A stretch of DNA of 64,000 nucleotides, taken from Rhizophagus irregularis. Taxonomy: Eukaryota > Glomeromycota > Glomeromycetes > Glomerales > Glomeraceae. The notes below the pieces were generated by a model. That model worked only from the letters and a program-made list of their open reading frames with translations. It searched no databases and had not been told where the DNA came from. Shown piece by piece: positions 11,065-22,598 of the stretch. Location: contig NC_089451.1 of the NCBI RefSeq assembly GCF_026210795.1, positions 124,001 through 188,000 of the forward strand, read 5' to 3'. Both the position numbers and the translations under genes were made by a program. How positions within the stretch are numbered: the first letter of the stretch is position 1; every line of letters starts with the position of its first letter.

Positions 11065-12906
11065 TCAATTTTTTTTTGTTTTTTCCAGAGCTACTTTAAG
11101 GGCTGCTAACCATGCAACCTGAGATTCTTCGCCATCAACACAACAGATATATGTACGCTTTGGTGTGATAACTTTGAAACAATTTTGTTTGGATTTAGAA
11201 ATTGGATCTGTTTCAATAACATCAAGAATATCCGCAAGATTGATTTTCAAATGAGGTTTAGGATTCTAATAAGTTAATATAAATACAAATTAGTATAATA
11301 ACATACATTATATGAAAAAATATATATGTATATATATATTTTCTTACCTTGTTCTTATAATTCTTGTAATATAAAAGTTGATCATTCTTCAGCACAAACC
11401 ACCTTTTCTTCCAAATTTTCTATAATACATTTAATAGAATTATCTAGAATGCATAAACGATTTAAAATAAGTTGCCTTTTTCTTTTTCATACCTTATATC
11501 TATCCAATTTGTATACAAGTCCTTTGTGAATTGTGCCATCATCCATCCCTTCATCAATCTCATCATCATCATCTTCCTCTTCCTCTTCAGAGCTAGCCGT
11601 AGGACTACTGTCTTTTCTTTCTGATGCAAATTGTCCTGTAATTGGACTTGAAGGAGGGGAAGCATTATTTGGAATTGACGTGTATGATGATGACGCTAAA
11701 GAATTATCTCCTTCTACGTTATATTCAGATGATGATTTTGGGATATCAATAGCAGCTGTCCCTTTTTCTGGAGACGTTGAGAGAGAACTATCCATGGCTG
11801 GAATCGATTCGGACAAAGGTGATTTATTGGCGATTCGTTTTACTGTAGAAGATTTTCCTTTTATTCCTGACATATCTTCACTATCTGCCTGACTTCCCGT
11901 ATCATCATCATCTAAGAACTCTCTTTCTTGCACAACTTTCTTGACATTATTTATCGCTTCCACCCATTCATCAAGTTCTTTTTTACTCGCAGCCTGAACG
12001 TAATATGTACGTTTATGCGTAACGATACCAAATACATTTTGTTTATTCTTAAGTTTAACTTCAGCTACAGCATGAATATCATTCATATCCAAGATTTTAA
12101 GAAGTTCATATTCCTAAATAATAAAATTTTAAATGAGAATAAACTTAGGTTAGAATTAAAATCAAAGAATAAATGAATTTTATTACCTTATCACTCTTAT
12201 AATATGCTAATTTGGTTGATCTTAGCACAAACCATCTACGTTTCCAATTCTGAAAAAAATAAAATATTGCTGGTTTAATTTATTAGGAAATATTTTAATG
12301 TATTATATAGTAATATTAAAAATCATTATTGTACTTTTCGTCTTTCTTGTTTTTTACTAAGATATCCGGATTTTATTAAATGTTCATGTTGTAGTGTTTC
12401 TCTGGCCTCTTCAGGGTTCACACCACCTTCAGGTTCAGTTTCATATTCTTGACCATATTCGGCTTGGTTAATACCTTCCTGTTCCGAATCAGAAGTATCA
12501 GAGAATGGGGTAATTGTTGTAGTAACAGTAGTAACTGTCTTACTCTATAATTTATTAAAAGATTGACCGATTTAATTATAGAATTAATAGGACTTTAAAA
12601 ATAAATCAAGGATCTATTATTATTCAAATAAGGTAAAAAAAAATAAAAAGAAAAAAACTAGGTAGATCTAAACTTTAAGAAAATAAAAATACCTGTTGTG
12701 CGCTATTAACGTTACCGTTACGTAGAATTCCTACAGGTGTATCCATAGTTTTTTTGTTTACTTCCTTAAGTGCTGTTAAAGCAAAGTAGATGAGTATTTC
12801 ACTTTTCGGTTAAATAGTAAAAAAGGGTGAAAACAAACAAACATAAAAGCAAGCACTTACCAGAAGTCGAATTTACGATTTGGACAGAAGTTGTCAATTC
12901 TGGCAT
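11065..12906 (-). CDS. Tandem pleckstrin-homology (PH) domain protein, Opy1-like layout
   Basis: Probable phosphoinositide-binding membrane adaptor. Exons (minus) are 12906-12861, 12772-12693, 12544-12335, 12249-12187, 12113-11493, 11419-11348 and 11265-11065. All phases agree and the protein is 430 aa. PH1 is about residues 100-195 (IKSGYLSKK.., NWKRRWFVLRSTKLAYYKS, then a strand-rich part, then the Trp-containing C-terminal helix ELDEWVEAINNV). A Ser-rich, then strongly acidic linker (EEEEEDDDDEIDEG) follows, and PH2 is about 329-426 (HKGLVYKLDRYK, KIWKKRWFVLKNDQLLYYK, ending VAWLAALKVAL). Both domains have an intron just before or inside the KxWKxRWFVL strand, suggesting internal duplication. 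Two PH domains and nothing else resembles yeast Opy1 and animal TAPP proteins, but orthology is inference. The promoter region is shared divergently with the SRR1-like gene. Confidence 0.9.
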
Positions 12907-13674
12907 ACTTCTATCAAAAATTTGTCATAACCAAATAAATAACTAAATATTTTTTTTTGAACCGAATGGGAATAGGTTGAGATGTTAAAGTACAAAACCA
13001 CTTAATAATGTTGCAACGATTTAGAAGTTTAAATTTGATTGAACTGTCTCTAGAACACTGCGATGTTAAAAAGATAGTTATTAAAGGTGAACAGAAACGG
13101 AAAGAACGTATGAAGTTAATGAGTAAGTTGACAACTAGAAAAGAAAGAGACAAAAAAATGGGTGAGAGTTGCACAATAATGTTAAGTTTGAGTATCAAAC
13201 TTGCCGATCTGCTGACGCAAAAATCCTTCTTTAGCGTAGGACACATTGGACGAACCAATCAAATTATACTTGTGTATTATTTTTGATCTCCGGAACAAAG
13301 AAGGTAACACCAGAGAGGTCATTTGCTGCGAGAATTCACACTGTGATACATAAATGTTTATCTGTCAAAAGATCGACAGTCAATATTTACTATAAATAAC
13401 GAATAAAACCTTTCTAATAATAGAAAAAAAAAAAATCTAATCCGTAAACATATTTTATTTCTTAATTTCATAATTTCATTAACTTAGAAAAGACCAAAAA
13501 TTTATATTTCAAGTAAAGACATTCAATAGTCTCGTTTTTGACAATTTATGATTTAATTAAATAATTGACTTACTTTTTTATTAATAATTAGAAAATCAAG
13601 TGATAATCATTTCATATTTCCTTAAAACATTGAATCATTATATTAATTTTGATGATTTCCGAATTTTGGTAAGA
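12907..13674. promoter_or_regulatory. Divergent intergenic region between PH and SRR1-like genes
   Basis: The two genes are transcribed away from each other from this 768-bp interval, which must hold both promoters. A 92-codon open frame (13008-13286 +) has no recognisable features and is probably chance. No defined factor site can be supported. Confidence 0.45.
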
Positions 13675-14981
13675 ATGGATGACATTCTAAATGATAAACA
13701 TAATGTTTTTAAATATCGAAATCTTAAATCACAAAGATCTAAAAAAAATCGTCGCGGAAAAAATAAATGGATTTTAAAAGAGAAAACCGCAGTGGATTTT
13801 ATTTCTTATATAGAGGAAAAAAGGTTTTGCATTTATTTAGTGACTTTATAAATGTGGGCCTGACCTATTATTAAATTAATAAGTGTGGCGCATTCTTCTA
13901 GGCAAACTCTTTTACAAAGTGATTTCTTCCAAGAAGTGCAAGGTTTGATAATTTTAAAATTCAATTTAGTTTTAAATTATATAATATAGAAGAGAATGTT
14001 TACATTGAATTAATTACATTGTAGAAACTATCAATAATAAACTTTTCTCTCCACATCGGCCAAAAATCGTGGATATTGTTTGTTACGGAATTGGAAGCAT
14101 TGAAAAATCAATAATATCACAATATCAATTTGCGCTCGTTTTAATTTTGAGAGATTTATTTGAAGTAAATACTAAATAAACCATAATTCACGTGTCTTTG
14201 CAATTATCCTAGAAAATTAAGGTTTTTTTTTACAGATAACAGGAAAAGCTTATGCATACGATCCGGTCTCGACTCCCATTGACTTAGAAATTCTTTTACA
14301 TTATGAGATAAATACGATAAATGCTAATGAAGTATGTTATTTAAATTTGATAAAATAAATCATTCTTCAAATTAATTTTTCTTTTTTAATTTCTTTAATT
14401 ATACAAGAAAGCAAAAAGACCAATCACGAATCAAACTCTTTTTTACATGCCACATTGTCCACTTGGATTATATAATAACGTGATTGCGTCAAACTGGGAA
14501 AGAAATAAGTTGGAAAAGATTATTCTTGTAGGAAACAGATTGGACTTTTACGATGAGACGTAAGGCAAATTTTGAAACGCATGTTGACGTTGACTTATAA
14601 TCATGTCTAATCTAATAATAAACTTTTTTTTTTTTAAAGGATGTCAACGACTTTGCTAAATAGGAAAGCTCCATACATAAGCTCTATATCCTTTCTTCCT
14701 TATATTTATTTTCCACTTCACATTTTTTTCTCTCTATTAGCTATCATCCTTAACTATTCTTTCACGCTTTGACTATTATCCAAAGTGTTCCTTTTCCATC
14801 GATTTATTTGTCACCAAAATATGATGACAATCTTTCGATAAACATGCCAACTGGTACATTTGATAACTTATGTTGGCAATGGTTTCCAATTGATGGGGAA
14901 TTAGAAAAGCTAGATGGAGATATCGAATTTTGGGGCTCAAAAACGACATTGGAAGAAACTGAAGATCTTGAAATAATTTAA
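13675..14981 (+). CDS. SRR1-like protein
   Basis: SRR1-domain protein; the family includes plant SRR1 (phytochrome-clock signalling) and fungal Ber1, and its biochemical role is not settled. Exons are 13675-13823, 13902-13942, 14025-14164, 14236-14331, 14408-14559, 14640-14685 and 14766-14981, giving 279 aa with consistent phases. The N-terminus is Lys/Arg-rich. The SRR1 core covers about 78-175: IVDIVCYGIGS, YQFALVLIL, AYAYDPV, LFYMPHCPLGLYNNV..NW, followed by LVGNRLDFYDE. The C-terminal part has the expected GTFDNLCWQWFP block, which can only be joined by the sixth intron (14686-14765), an AT-AC intron with U12-type sites. The gene converges on PSMG3, with 84 bp between stop codons. Confidence 0.9.
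14686..14765 (+). other. U12-type (minor spliceosome) AT-AC intron
   Basis: The intron begins ATATCCTTT, exactly the U12-type 5' consensus, and ends in AC. A TCCTTAAC branch-point match lies at 14747-14754, with the branch A about 12 nt from the 3' end, the distance typical of minor introns. No GT donor exists between the preceding exon and the needed frame, while this splice gives phase 0 on both sides and recovers the SRR1 C-terminus. Confidence 0.88.
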
Positions 14982-15065
14982 TAATAATTTTTTTTTCTTT
15001 ATTTAAATAAATATTGTAAACTAGTCTCGTACATGTATGCATTCCCAAGATAGAAAAAATAATTA

Positions 15066-15585
15066 TCACCAAACTCTACATTCTTTCACCATTGATTCAA
15101 TTTCATTAAATAATTCTTTGTCTCCAATTTCTTCATCTTGATCTCCGTTATCATTATTATCACTATTTTTCATTAATGCTAACCCTACCACTACAGCTCT
15201 TCCGTCACCAGAATTCTCTGTCGCTATAACAGTAGCTATGTGTGATGCGTATAATTGATATAGCGGAGTAATGGATCCGAGAAGGAATTTTACATTGGTG
15301 GAAGCGGAAGTCGTTACTGAAAGTGGAGAAGGCAATTGTGAGTCAACTGTCACATAAATCTATCAAAAAAGAAAAAGGTTAGAAATAGCTATTATATATT
15401 TTTTTTATTGTAGCATTATCTTTGAGAACTTAGCGTACCAAACTGCCAATTTTCCCGTATTGAGTGACAATTACAAATATTTTGTCACGAAATCCCGTAA
15501 TTAATACTTCCGTATGTATACCGTTAAGTAAACGAGCTGTTTGTCTTGTTTTTAGAGGAAAATCACTTTGTTCGTTCGAATCCAT
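15066..15585 (-). CDS. PSMG3: Proteasome assembly chaperone 3 (PSMG3/PAC3)
   Basis: Assembly chaperone acting with PSMG4 on the alpha-ring of the 20S proteasome. There are two exons (15585-15439 and 15359-15066, one GT..AG intron) and 146 aa. Family signature: TEVLITGFRDKIFVIVTQYG, then KIGSL at the exon junction, then TNVKFLLG..PLYQLYASHIATVI, a GDGRAVVVGLAL strand, and a C-terminal helix ending VKECRVW, which parallels the ..RVCQVW end of animal PSMG3. An acidic, Asn/Asp-rich insert (NSDNNDNGDQDEE) is added before the last helix. The start is the only upstream ATG in frame and is followed directly by conserved sequence. It converges with the SRR1-like gene. Confidence 0.88.
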
Positions 15586-16944
15586 TAGATAAATCTAACA
15601 GAGATAAATTAATCTGATTATTTATACGGAAAAATAAAAATCTTTTTTGGTATTTGATTCACCAATCAAATTAACTGAATGCCGGTGAACCCCGGAAAGA
15701 TGGGACAAAAATAATTAAAGTTCATGCGGCTGTGGCGCAATTTATAAGTTTAAACCGGCATTCAGCCGACCTTGATCATTCAAAAAATGGTGACGAAATT
15801 GTTACAAAAAGAATCTTAGAATTTCCTTTCTAATATTTTATTAATAAATCAAAGAAATTTATAAAGATCCGATTCGATAAACACTGCAGCTTTGCATAGA
15901 TGATTTTCAATAAGGCGAAAATGTGACCGTTATTTTCGAATAAGGAAATAACATAACTATAGATGTTTGAATTGTAAACTTTCTTGAAAGTTAAATATTT
16001 CACTAAAATAGTTATAAAAATTTCGTGTTCAAAGAATTTAAACTAATGTTAACGAGGTGATTTTTTTTTAAAATACAGTAATATTTTAATACCGATAAAA
16101 ATAATTTCCGTGATTTCAGTAATATCGGCCCGTGTAACACCGGACTTTATTCGGCTGAGTTTGCCTAATCGATGAATTCGTTGAACCTTTATTGATATTT
16201 ATGGTCATCGTACCAGATTACAATTTAGTATTGAACACCCTAAACACCCTATTTTTTTTATTCTGACTCACCTCCCCACAACTTCAAACATCGACATTTT
16301 TCTAGCACCTTTAAACAACCGCCCTCCACCAACGCTTGTTACAACATAACTCTCGTAATTAAATATTTTCGCGTCGCTTTGTCACCTATCGCGTGTTTTT
16401 TTTATTTTACAACTACTGTCCAATATATTTATTCCTGTTTCTTTTTTAAAACGAACGCGGACTAAGACTTTAACTTTTTAAAGTGTTCAATAATTGTCTA
16501 ACTTTTGCTTGGTTCGTGAGACTTGACTTTTTACGATCCCTTTTATTAGACTTGCTCTCTTTCCCCTCATCATCAAAAATTCCACCTTGTACTACTAAAA
16601 TAACGACTTGTTAATAAATATATATATAAACACTTAAACGAAAAAGGGCTTATATTTTATTTAATATATTGCGTTGAAGGAGGTGTGGCAAGTTTCACCA
16701 AAAAGATAACAGGATAAAATAAAGTATAAATACCGTTTCATTATTGATCCAGACGGTATTTGACACAAAAAGACGCCACTTTGAGCCAAGAATAAAAAAA
16801 AAAAGCACACAACTTTAACACGCGAATTAAGGTTTTATGTTCACAAAAACTTTCATGTGCTTTTTTAAAAAAATTTTTGGTCTATTTTATTTATATTAAA
16901 AAAAATTAATTAATTTTACTTTTAATAATTTTTTAAAGTCTGCA
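15586..16944. other. Intergenic: PSMG3 promoter, small MITE, SANT-gene promoter and leader
   Basis: Contains the inverted repeat at 15675-15765. From about 16250 it is pyrimidine-rich on the plus strand (CTCACCTCCCC, TCTTTCCCCTCATC), which may be the promoter and a long 5' leader of the SANT-domain gene. No coding signal. Confidence 0.45.
15675..15765. repeat. 91-bp inverted-repeat element (12-bp perfect ends)
   Basis: Ends are CTGAATGCCGGT (15675-15686) and its exact complement ACCGGCATTCAG (15754-15765). The interior includes TGTGGCGCAA, a motif also met (as TGCGCCACA) at about 8163 and 39383. Probably a minute MITE or its relic. Confidence 0.65.
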
Positions 16945-18006
16945 ATGGCTTCGGCCCAACTTTCACAATTCACACATATGTGCTCAATTCCGACCATCCC
17001 AAAAACACCAACTAACACTACAGTATTCCCACTTAAAATACCGATTTATTCAAACAAAATTAATAATAGCAATATTTCACAAGCAACAGAGACGCGAAAA
17101 GAGTCAGAATATCTAGAGGTTCGTAATGAGACCCTAGAAAATGACACTGGTTCAAATTCGTCGCGTACATTACCACGCGTCGTACTTAGTGCTCACTTCT
17201 CACCAAGAAGAGCACCATCACCTAGTGAATTTTCTTCTAGTCCAATATCATATAGTTCTGCAGACGAAGATATTGACGCTATCACAACACTTGCATCTTT
17301 AGCCGTAGAGGAAAGGAAAAAAATACATCTATCGCCCGCGTTTTCATCAGTAGCAAGCAGTGCAGTATCAAGTCCTCCATCCAGTCCTTGCCCTCAAAGT
17401 CCAAGACGGTCTTCACGAAAACCAAAACCAAGCAGTCGTTCTAAAGAACAAATATTAGGCAAGCGACGTTTTTCTGGACCTGCAACGCGTTTAAGAAAAC
17501 ATAAATCTGTTATTACAGAGGATGATGAAAGAGAAGAATATTATCGTGAACGTGGTGCACCTATTCCTTCTCTCGAAGCTCCTTATACAAAGACGAGACG
17601 TATACCTATACCTACTATAGGTAGTGATGGAGTTATTGGATGCGGAGGATATAAATTTATTCCTCCAAATAATCCAAATTTTCCAAATTATCCAATCCCA
17701 CCAAAAAAGAGCGAAATTCTTTTAACATGGTTTCCTATTCAACGTAAAATGTTTCTTGCTTCGTATTTAGAACATGGAAAAGATTTTTCAGTGATAGGTA
17801 AACAAGTAAATAAATCAACTGCACAAGTTGTAGAATTTTATTACTTGATAAAACATACTCCTGAATTTCGAAAAGCAAAAGCCATGAAGAAAGAGCTAGA
17901 GCTGTATGAAGAAGAGGTTAACAAGAATGATGCGCTTATTAAAAATCTCGCAAAATTGGCTTCTGGAAAGAAAGGAGGACGTAAAAAGAAAACAACTCGT
18001 AACTAA
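16945..18006 (+). CDS. SANT/Myb-like domain nuclear protein (intronless)
   Basis: Single exon, 353 aa. The N-terminal two thirds are low-complexity: Ser/Pro-rich with repeated SPxxSP and RRSSRKPKPSSRSK basic patches (nuclear localisation likely). A SANT domain lies at about residues 261-305, with W at its start (LTWFPIQRKMFLASYLEHG), KDFSVIGKQV in the middle and STAQVVEFYYLIKHTPEF at the end. This is the form seen in co-repressor subunits (NCoR/RCOR/MIER-type SANT) rather than DNA-binding Myb repeats. A Lys-rich helical tail (KKGGRKKKTTRN) follows. The lack of introns is unusual beside its intron-rich neighbours. Likely a chromatin-complex subunit; the exact orthologue is not known. Confidence 0.8.
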   Translation: MASAQLSQFTHMCSIPTIPKTPTNTTVFPLKIPIYSNKINNSNISQATETRKESEYLEVRNETLENDTGSNSSRTLPRVVLSAHFSPRRAPSPSEFSSSPISYSSADEDIDAITTLASLAVEERKKIHLSPAFSSVASSAVSSPPSSPCPQSPRRSSRKPKPSSRSKEQILGKRRFSGPATRLRKHKSVITEDDEREEYYRERGAPIPSLEAPYTKTRRIPIPTIGSDGVIGCGGYKFIPPNNPNFPNYPIPPKKSEILLTWFPIQRKMFLASYLEHGKDFSVIGKQVNKSTAQVVEFYYLIKHTPEFRKAKAMKKELELYEEEVNKNDALIKNLAKLASGKKGGRKKKTTRN

Positions 18007-20081
18007 ATATACTTAATGTTTATGAAAGAAACGCGTTCATTATGTTTATTTCTTTTGATCAAAAAAAAAAAAAAAAAAATAATTTTTAGATTAATCAATT
18101 ATTTAAAGTCAATTATTTAAATTCTATTTAGGGAAGAAAAATCTTTAAAGATTATTTGGTTGATTTTTGTTGGAATTTCGGACATTTTTTCCATTTTTCT
18201 TTTATATGTAATTACAATCATAAACAAAAAACAATTCATATTATATATTATTATATAAAATGCCGACCGGCTTGGCAAAAAAAATATTACATCTTCTCTT
18301 GTATTTCCCCTTTCCTTTGTATCTTTAATTAGAGTTATATTTAATTATCTGGGTTTTATAATTTTTTTATGAACTTGATTTTAATTTGTTTAATTTTCTT
18401 TTTTTTTTATCCTTTCTTGTATGTATACTTTCGTAACTTTTCTTAGAATTATATTAATTAATTGCCAAGGTCCCGGTTTGGGAAAAGTTTTCCCCAATTT
18501 ATTATTTTATTTATTTTTTTTAAAAAAAAAAATTTTAAAAAATTTGATATTTAGGTTTTTATCTTTTATGGTGGTTTTCATTTATTTATTTGATTTTTAT
18601 TTTTTAAAATTTTCTTTGAGAGAGAATGACGTGTTGTTTTTTTGAAAAGATGTAATTCGAAAATTTTTTTCAACCAAAAATAAATATAATAGACTTTTTT
18701 ATTATTTTATTGTTTTATATTTATTATTCTATAAAAAGAATTCTTCTCTTTTTTCGGTTCAATAAGGGCGTGGATTGGAAAGATTGCGCTAAAAAAAAAA
18801 TCGCGTCTTTAAAAAAACAGGACTCTAGATTACGTCAGACGTGTTTTCATTTTTTTTTAAAAAAAATTTGGTGTAATGTGCTTTGAACAAAAAAAAAAGA
18901 AAATCGAGATAAATCCGTTAATTTATCTAAGAAAAAATCATTATTTAGTCAGATTGAATAAAACGAAAAAAAAAATTTATTTTATTCACGTGATTTTTTT
19001 CTTTCTACGCGAAATATTGGGTTGTTAATTAATAATTAATATACAATTTTTTTTAAAAAAAAAAAAATTATTACGTAACCATTTTTCCCCGTACATATAT
19101 ATTCATTTGATACCTTTTTTTTGTTCAATTGATTTCATTGATTTTATTTTCCAAAGACAATTTGAGAAGTTAAATCAACATTACTCTCTTAGTTGGCGTT
19201 ATACTATATTAAATAAATCACCATGACGTACATCACATGAAATGGCACAACCATTCATTTGCACCTTTTTTAGAAATAGATTTACTTTATGTCTTTATTA
19301 TTTATCATTTCACATGAAATATAGTAAATACGGGTATATAAATATATATAAGTATATATATATACGCACAAAATGAACCATTTTCGTTTCAATTATATGT
19401 ATAAATTATTTATCATCATTATTCAAAAAAAGACTTTTACTGCCTTTTTTGTTTTAATTTTTTTTTGGTAAATATATATATATTTTTTACCGTTCTTATT
19501 TGTAATCAAAAAAATACTTTTTTTTATTGCTATGACTTTCTTTGTTTCAGTTGTTTCAGTGAATCTTTGTCTCTTCTGCTTTGCATAATAATATATTATT
19601 AGTAAACTATAATAATAAAATATTTACTCATAATAAAATAGAATTCATATGACCTTATAATAAGTATTTTTTTTTTATTCTTGTGCATTCCAAACGCAAC
19701 CACTTTTTAATTTTTTAATATCGAGCACGTGATTAAACGCGTGTTAAAAAAATATATTATTTACAGAGTTTTTAAGTGAATATATGTTTCAATTGTTTCA
19801 TGTTTCTTGCGAACAAGAACAATATCACACGAAAATTATTATTACGAAATTAATTATTAATAAAAATGCTCACGATAATGAAATTATCTACTAAAAAGTT
19901 TTTTCAATTATTGTCCTTTCAAACAATTTTACCCTGCCGAATTCAGATGACTTACATATATGTATGTGTATATACCGCAGGTACCGATAAAAAATTTTGA
20001 TATTAAAAAATTTAAGAATTTAAGCAAAAAATTTTTTTTAAAATCATTCCTTTTACTTTAACGTATCCCAATCCCTATATA
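18007..20081. other. Gene-free AT-rich interval
   Basis: Convergent 3' flanks of the SANT gene (+) and the FYR gene (-). Long A and T homopolymer runs (for example 18060-18079) and no coding signal. The 74-codon frame at 18421 (Phe/Leu-rich) is composition-driven. Confidence 0.55.
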
Positions 20082-21345
20082 TTAATATTTAGCCTTTCTG
20101 TTTGTCTTTCCTCGACCACGAGTACCAATTGGATGCACTTCAAATTCTTGCATCCTATAATTTTTGCATTTATGTGCATTCGGTAGCTCTTGTATCATTT
20201 TTCGGACTGTGGGTTGCGATAACCCAAAATAGTCCGGTCCGGAAGCCGCGTTTGAATGTTTTCTATTTCGAATGCTATTAGCTTGCCTAATAACAGGGGT
20301 CCATGCACCAGTCGCGCTGCTTGCGGTTATTGGGTTTCCAGGCTGATCAGCAGCCTGAACTACAAACTGTAAACAACAAAGTAAACTTAGATCTTATAAT
20401 AAAGGATATTCAAACGGATCAAAATGAATTACGTTACTTACTCTTGGGTTGTCCCCGCCATCTTCAATAGTCGAGGTATATATTGTATCCCGAGTCGGGT
20501 CTATCATACTCAGGTATGGTCTAAACACGTGATAAGATTAACAGTTAGATCGTATTCATGAAATAAAAAAAAAAAAAATTTAATTATTTACCTATGTGTA
20601 GAATACCCGACTGGATATATATATCGATCGTTGTGATACGCAGCACGATCGTATACAACGGTTCCTAAACTAAGGATCGTGTGAAGTCCTACCTCGACCG
20701 GTAAGACATAGTTACCGTTCGTGTCCTTATCAACATGATATGCCTTTACGTTCCTCGAGCTTGCAGGAGGGCGACCAGGACCACGTTTTGCCGCTGATGA
20801 TGATGAAACAGCTGGAATATCGTTTACAATATTCCTTGCAATTTGTGTTGTTGGTCTTTCGTTATAGGCAATAAGGGGATTTTTTAGTCGTCTTTGATGA
20901 TCCATGAATGATGTAGATTCTTCATTAACATAATTTGTGGCCAATTTTTCCAGCAAAGAACTGTAAATTAATCGTAAATAAAAATTTTTAATATTAAAAT
21001 AAAAATAAAATAAAATAAACGTATAACAATATTAATATGTTATATTTACTCTCTTTCATCCTTGCATTTTCTAGCTTCTTTTATGGCGCGTCCGTATTCT
21101 TCATTTAGCTCATTGTTCATCTATAAAAAATATTAAAGAACGCGAAAAAAATAGATTTCAATGTTATGAACTATTATTCGTCTATGCTTCTTTTATTTCT
21201 TATATTTTTCGTGAAAAATTTTACTCGCCTTCTTCAATTCCCTGTATTTACGTTTGATTTCCTTGTATTTTTCATACGTAGAAATAGTAGGGGAACCGTT
21301 TTGCACACTCGTCTTTGATGGTTGGTTCTTTGGATGACGACCCAT
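20082..21345 (-). CDS. FYRN/FYRC-domain chromatin protein (TBRG1-like)
   Basis: Nuclear protein with the paired FYRN and FYRC modules found in TBRG1 and in KMT2-type methyltransferases. Exons (minus) are 21345-21229, 21120-21050, 20960-20592, 20520-20442 and 20366-20082, giving 306 aa. It starts MGRHPKNQPSKTS. A Lys/Glu-rich coiled coil (about 24-63, KYKEIKRKYRELKK) spans the first intron, which needs a GC..AG splice (AAG/GCGAGT) to keep the frame. An AKRGPGRPPA AT-hook-like motif lies near residue 120. FYRN is about 153-186 (LSLGTVVYDRAAYHNDRYIY, PVGYSTHR) and FYRC about 225-290 (TGAWTPVI, SGPDYFGLSQPTVRKMIQEL, HKCKNYRM). With no SET domain, TBRG1-like is the best description. Confidence 0.88.
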
Positions 21346-22598
21346 TTTTTCAGATGCTTGAAATGATAAGAACTTCAAATAATCGAAGGGTTCTGAGAGA
21401 ACCTGACTTTGAGTGTATAAAGTTGTTAGTTTAACTCTTAATGAGAACAAGTTGTTAGGAACGTATAAAGGACACTTACTGAGTACAAGTCCAGCTCAGA
21501 GGAGAGGAATGAAAACCAAGTATGTTGTATATAGGTAAATTCTCTCGACACGTTTTAATAAGTGCGAGAGTCCCGGAGATTTCAAGGTATAGCTTTTAAT
21601 AAAACACTCGGCAAGTACACGTATTGAGAATATAAAGTTTTGCTTGACCGAAATGTATGCTTTGATAATATTAACGAGAATCAAACTAGATCAGTAAGTT
21701 TCAAGGTGTATACTTTTGAATTATAGCAATAATTGCTTAGGCGAGCGCGAATACCTGAAGTCCAAATACTTTATATTTTACTGGCAGTCAAGTTTCCACT
21801 TTCCACACGAATTAGGTAAAATGTTCACTCGACTGAATTCTGAATTATAAAGAGTAAAGAGGTTCAGAGAGATTGGGATGCTTTTCTTGTAGAAATAAAA
21901 ATCGCTTAGAATAACGTAAGGATATTTGTAACAGCCAAGATTCAACACGGAACGAAGTCGGAATTTGTGGTAAACTTTATGTTTAGAATAAATTTTATTT
22001 TTACTTTGGCAAAACTTAGAGTATTTAAAGTTGTTCAGAGAAATTAGACAATAAATTTGTCAGTATTCGGGACTCAACACGAAATGAAAGTAAGGAATGA
22101 ATAAAAAAAAGGAGAAAATATTTAAAACCAATTTCAATCAATGATTTCTTATTTATATAAATTCTTTATCTATTCGATTGGTCTTGTTGTCGTCACACAT
22201 ATCATAGTCAAATATCACATTTTCACGCGATTAAAGTTCGCGACGAACATCCAATGCACAATTTAGTATATTGTAAAATTAAATTAACACATTATTGAAT
22301 ATTATCATATTAACTTAAGTCTTACGTTATATATTAAAGCTTCGCTCCAAGGAACTCTGGGAAATGTGATTTTTTGCCGTTAAATTTTTAAATATCACAA
22401 ATCACATAAATGCAATGCAGAATTTTAACAATGAAGTATCAAAAGTTATCACCAAAGCTCATTAGAAAAATGAGTTACCTGTCCCATTCAAGACGCGTAA
22501 TGATTGGTTCATCTCATCAATGATAACTTTAAAAAGTATTCCATTCCTTAAAAAATAAAAAAAAAATTTTTTACCCTACTTCCCTAAAAGCAGGGATA
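21346..22598. other. Divergent intergenic region between FYR and GatA genes
   Basis: Holds promoters for both genes. Open frames here are short and read like non-coding sequence. No element boundaries were identified. Confidence 0.45.

Noticed and set aside
13008-13286. 92-codon frame between the PH and SRR1-like genes
   Set aside because: No conserved features and it occupies the divergent promoter interval.
14641-14773. SRR1-like gene ending in a hydrophobic tail by reading through the sixth intron
   Set aside because: That tail does not resemble SRR1 proteins, whereas AT-AC splicing with U12 consensus sites restores the family C-terminus.
18421-18645. Phe/Leu-rich frame in the SANT gene 3' flank
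   Set aside because: Produced by T-rich composition.
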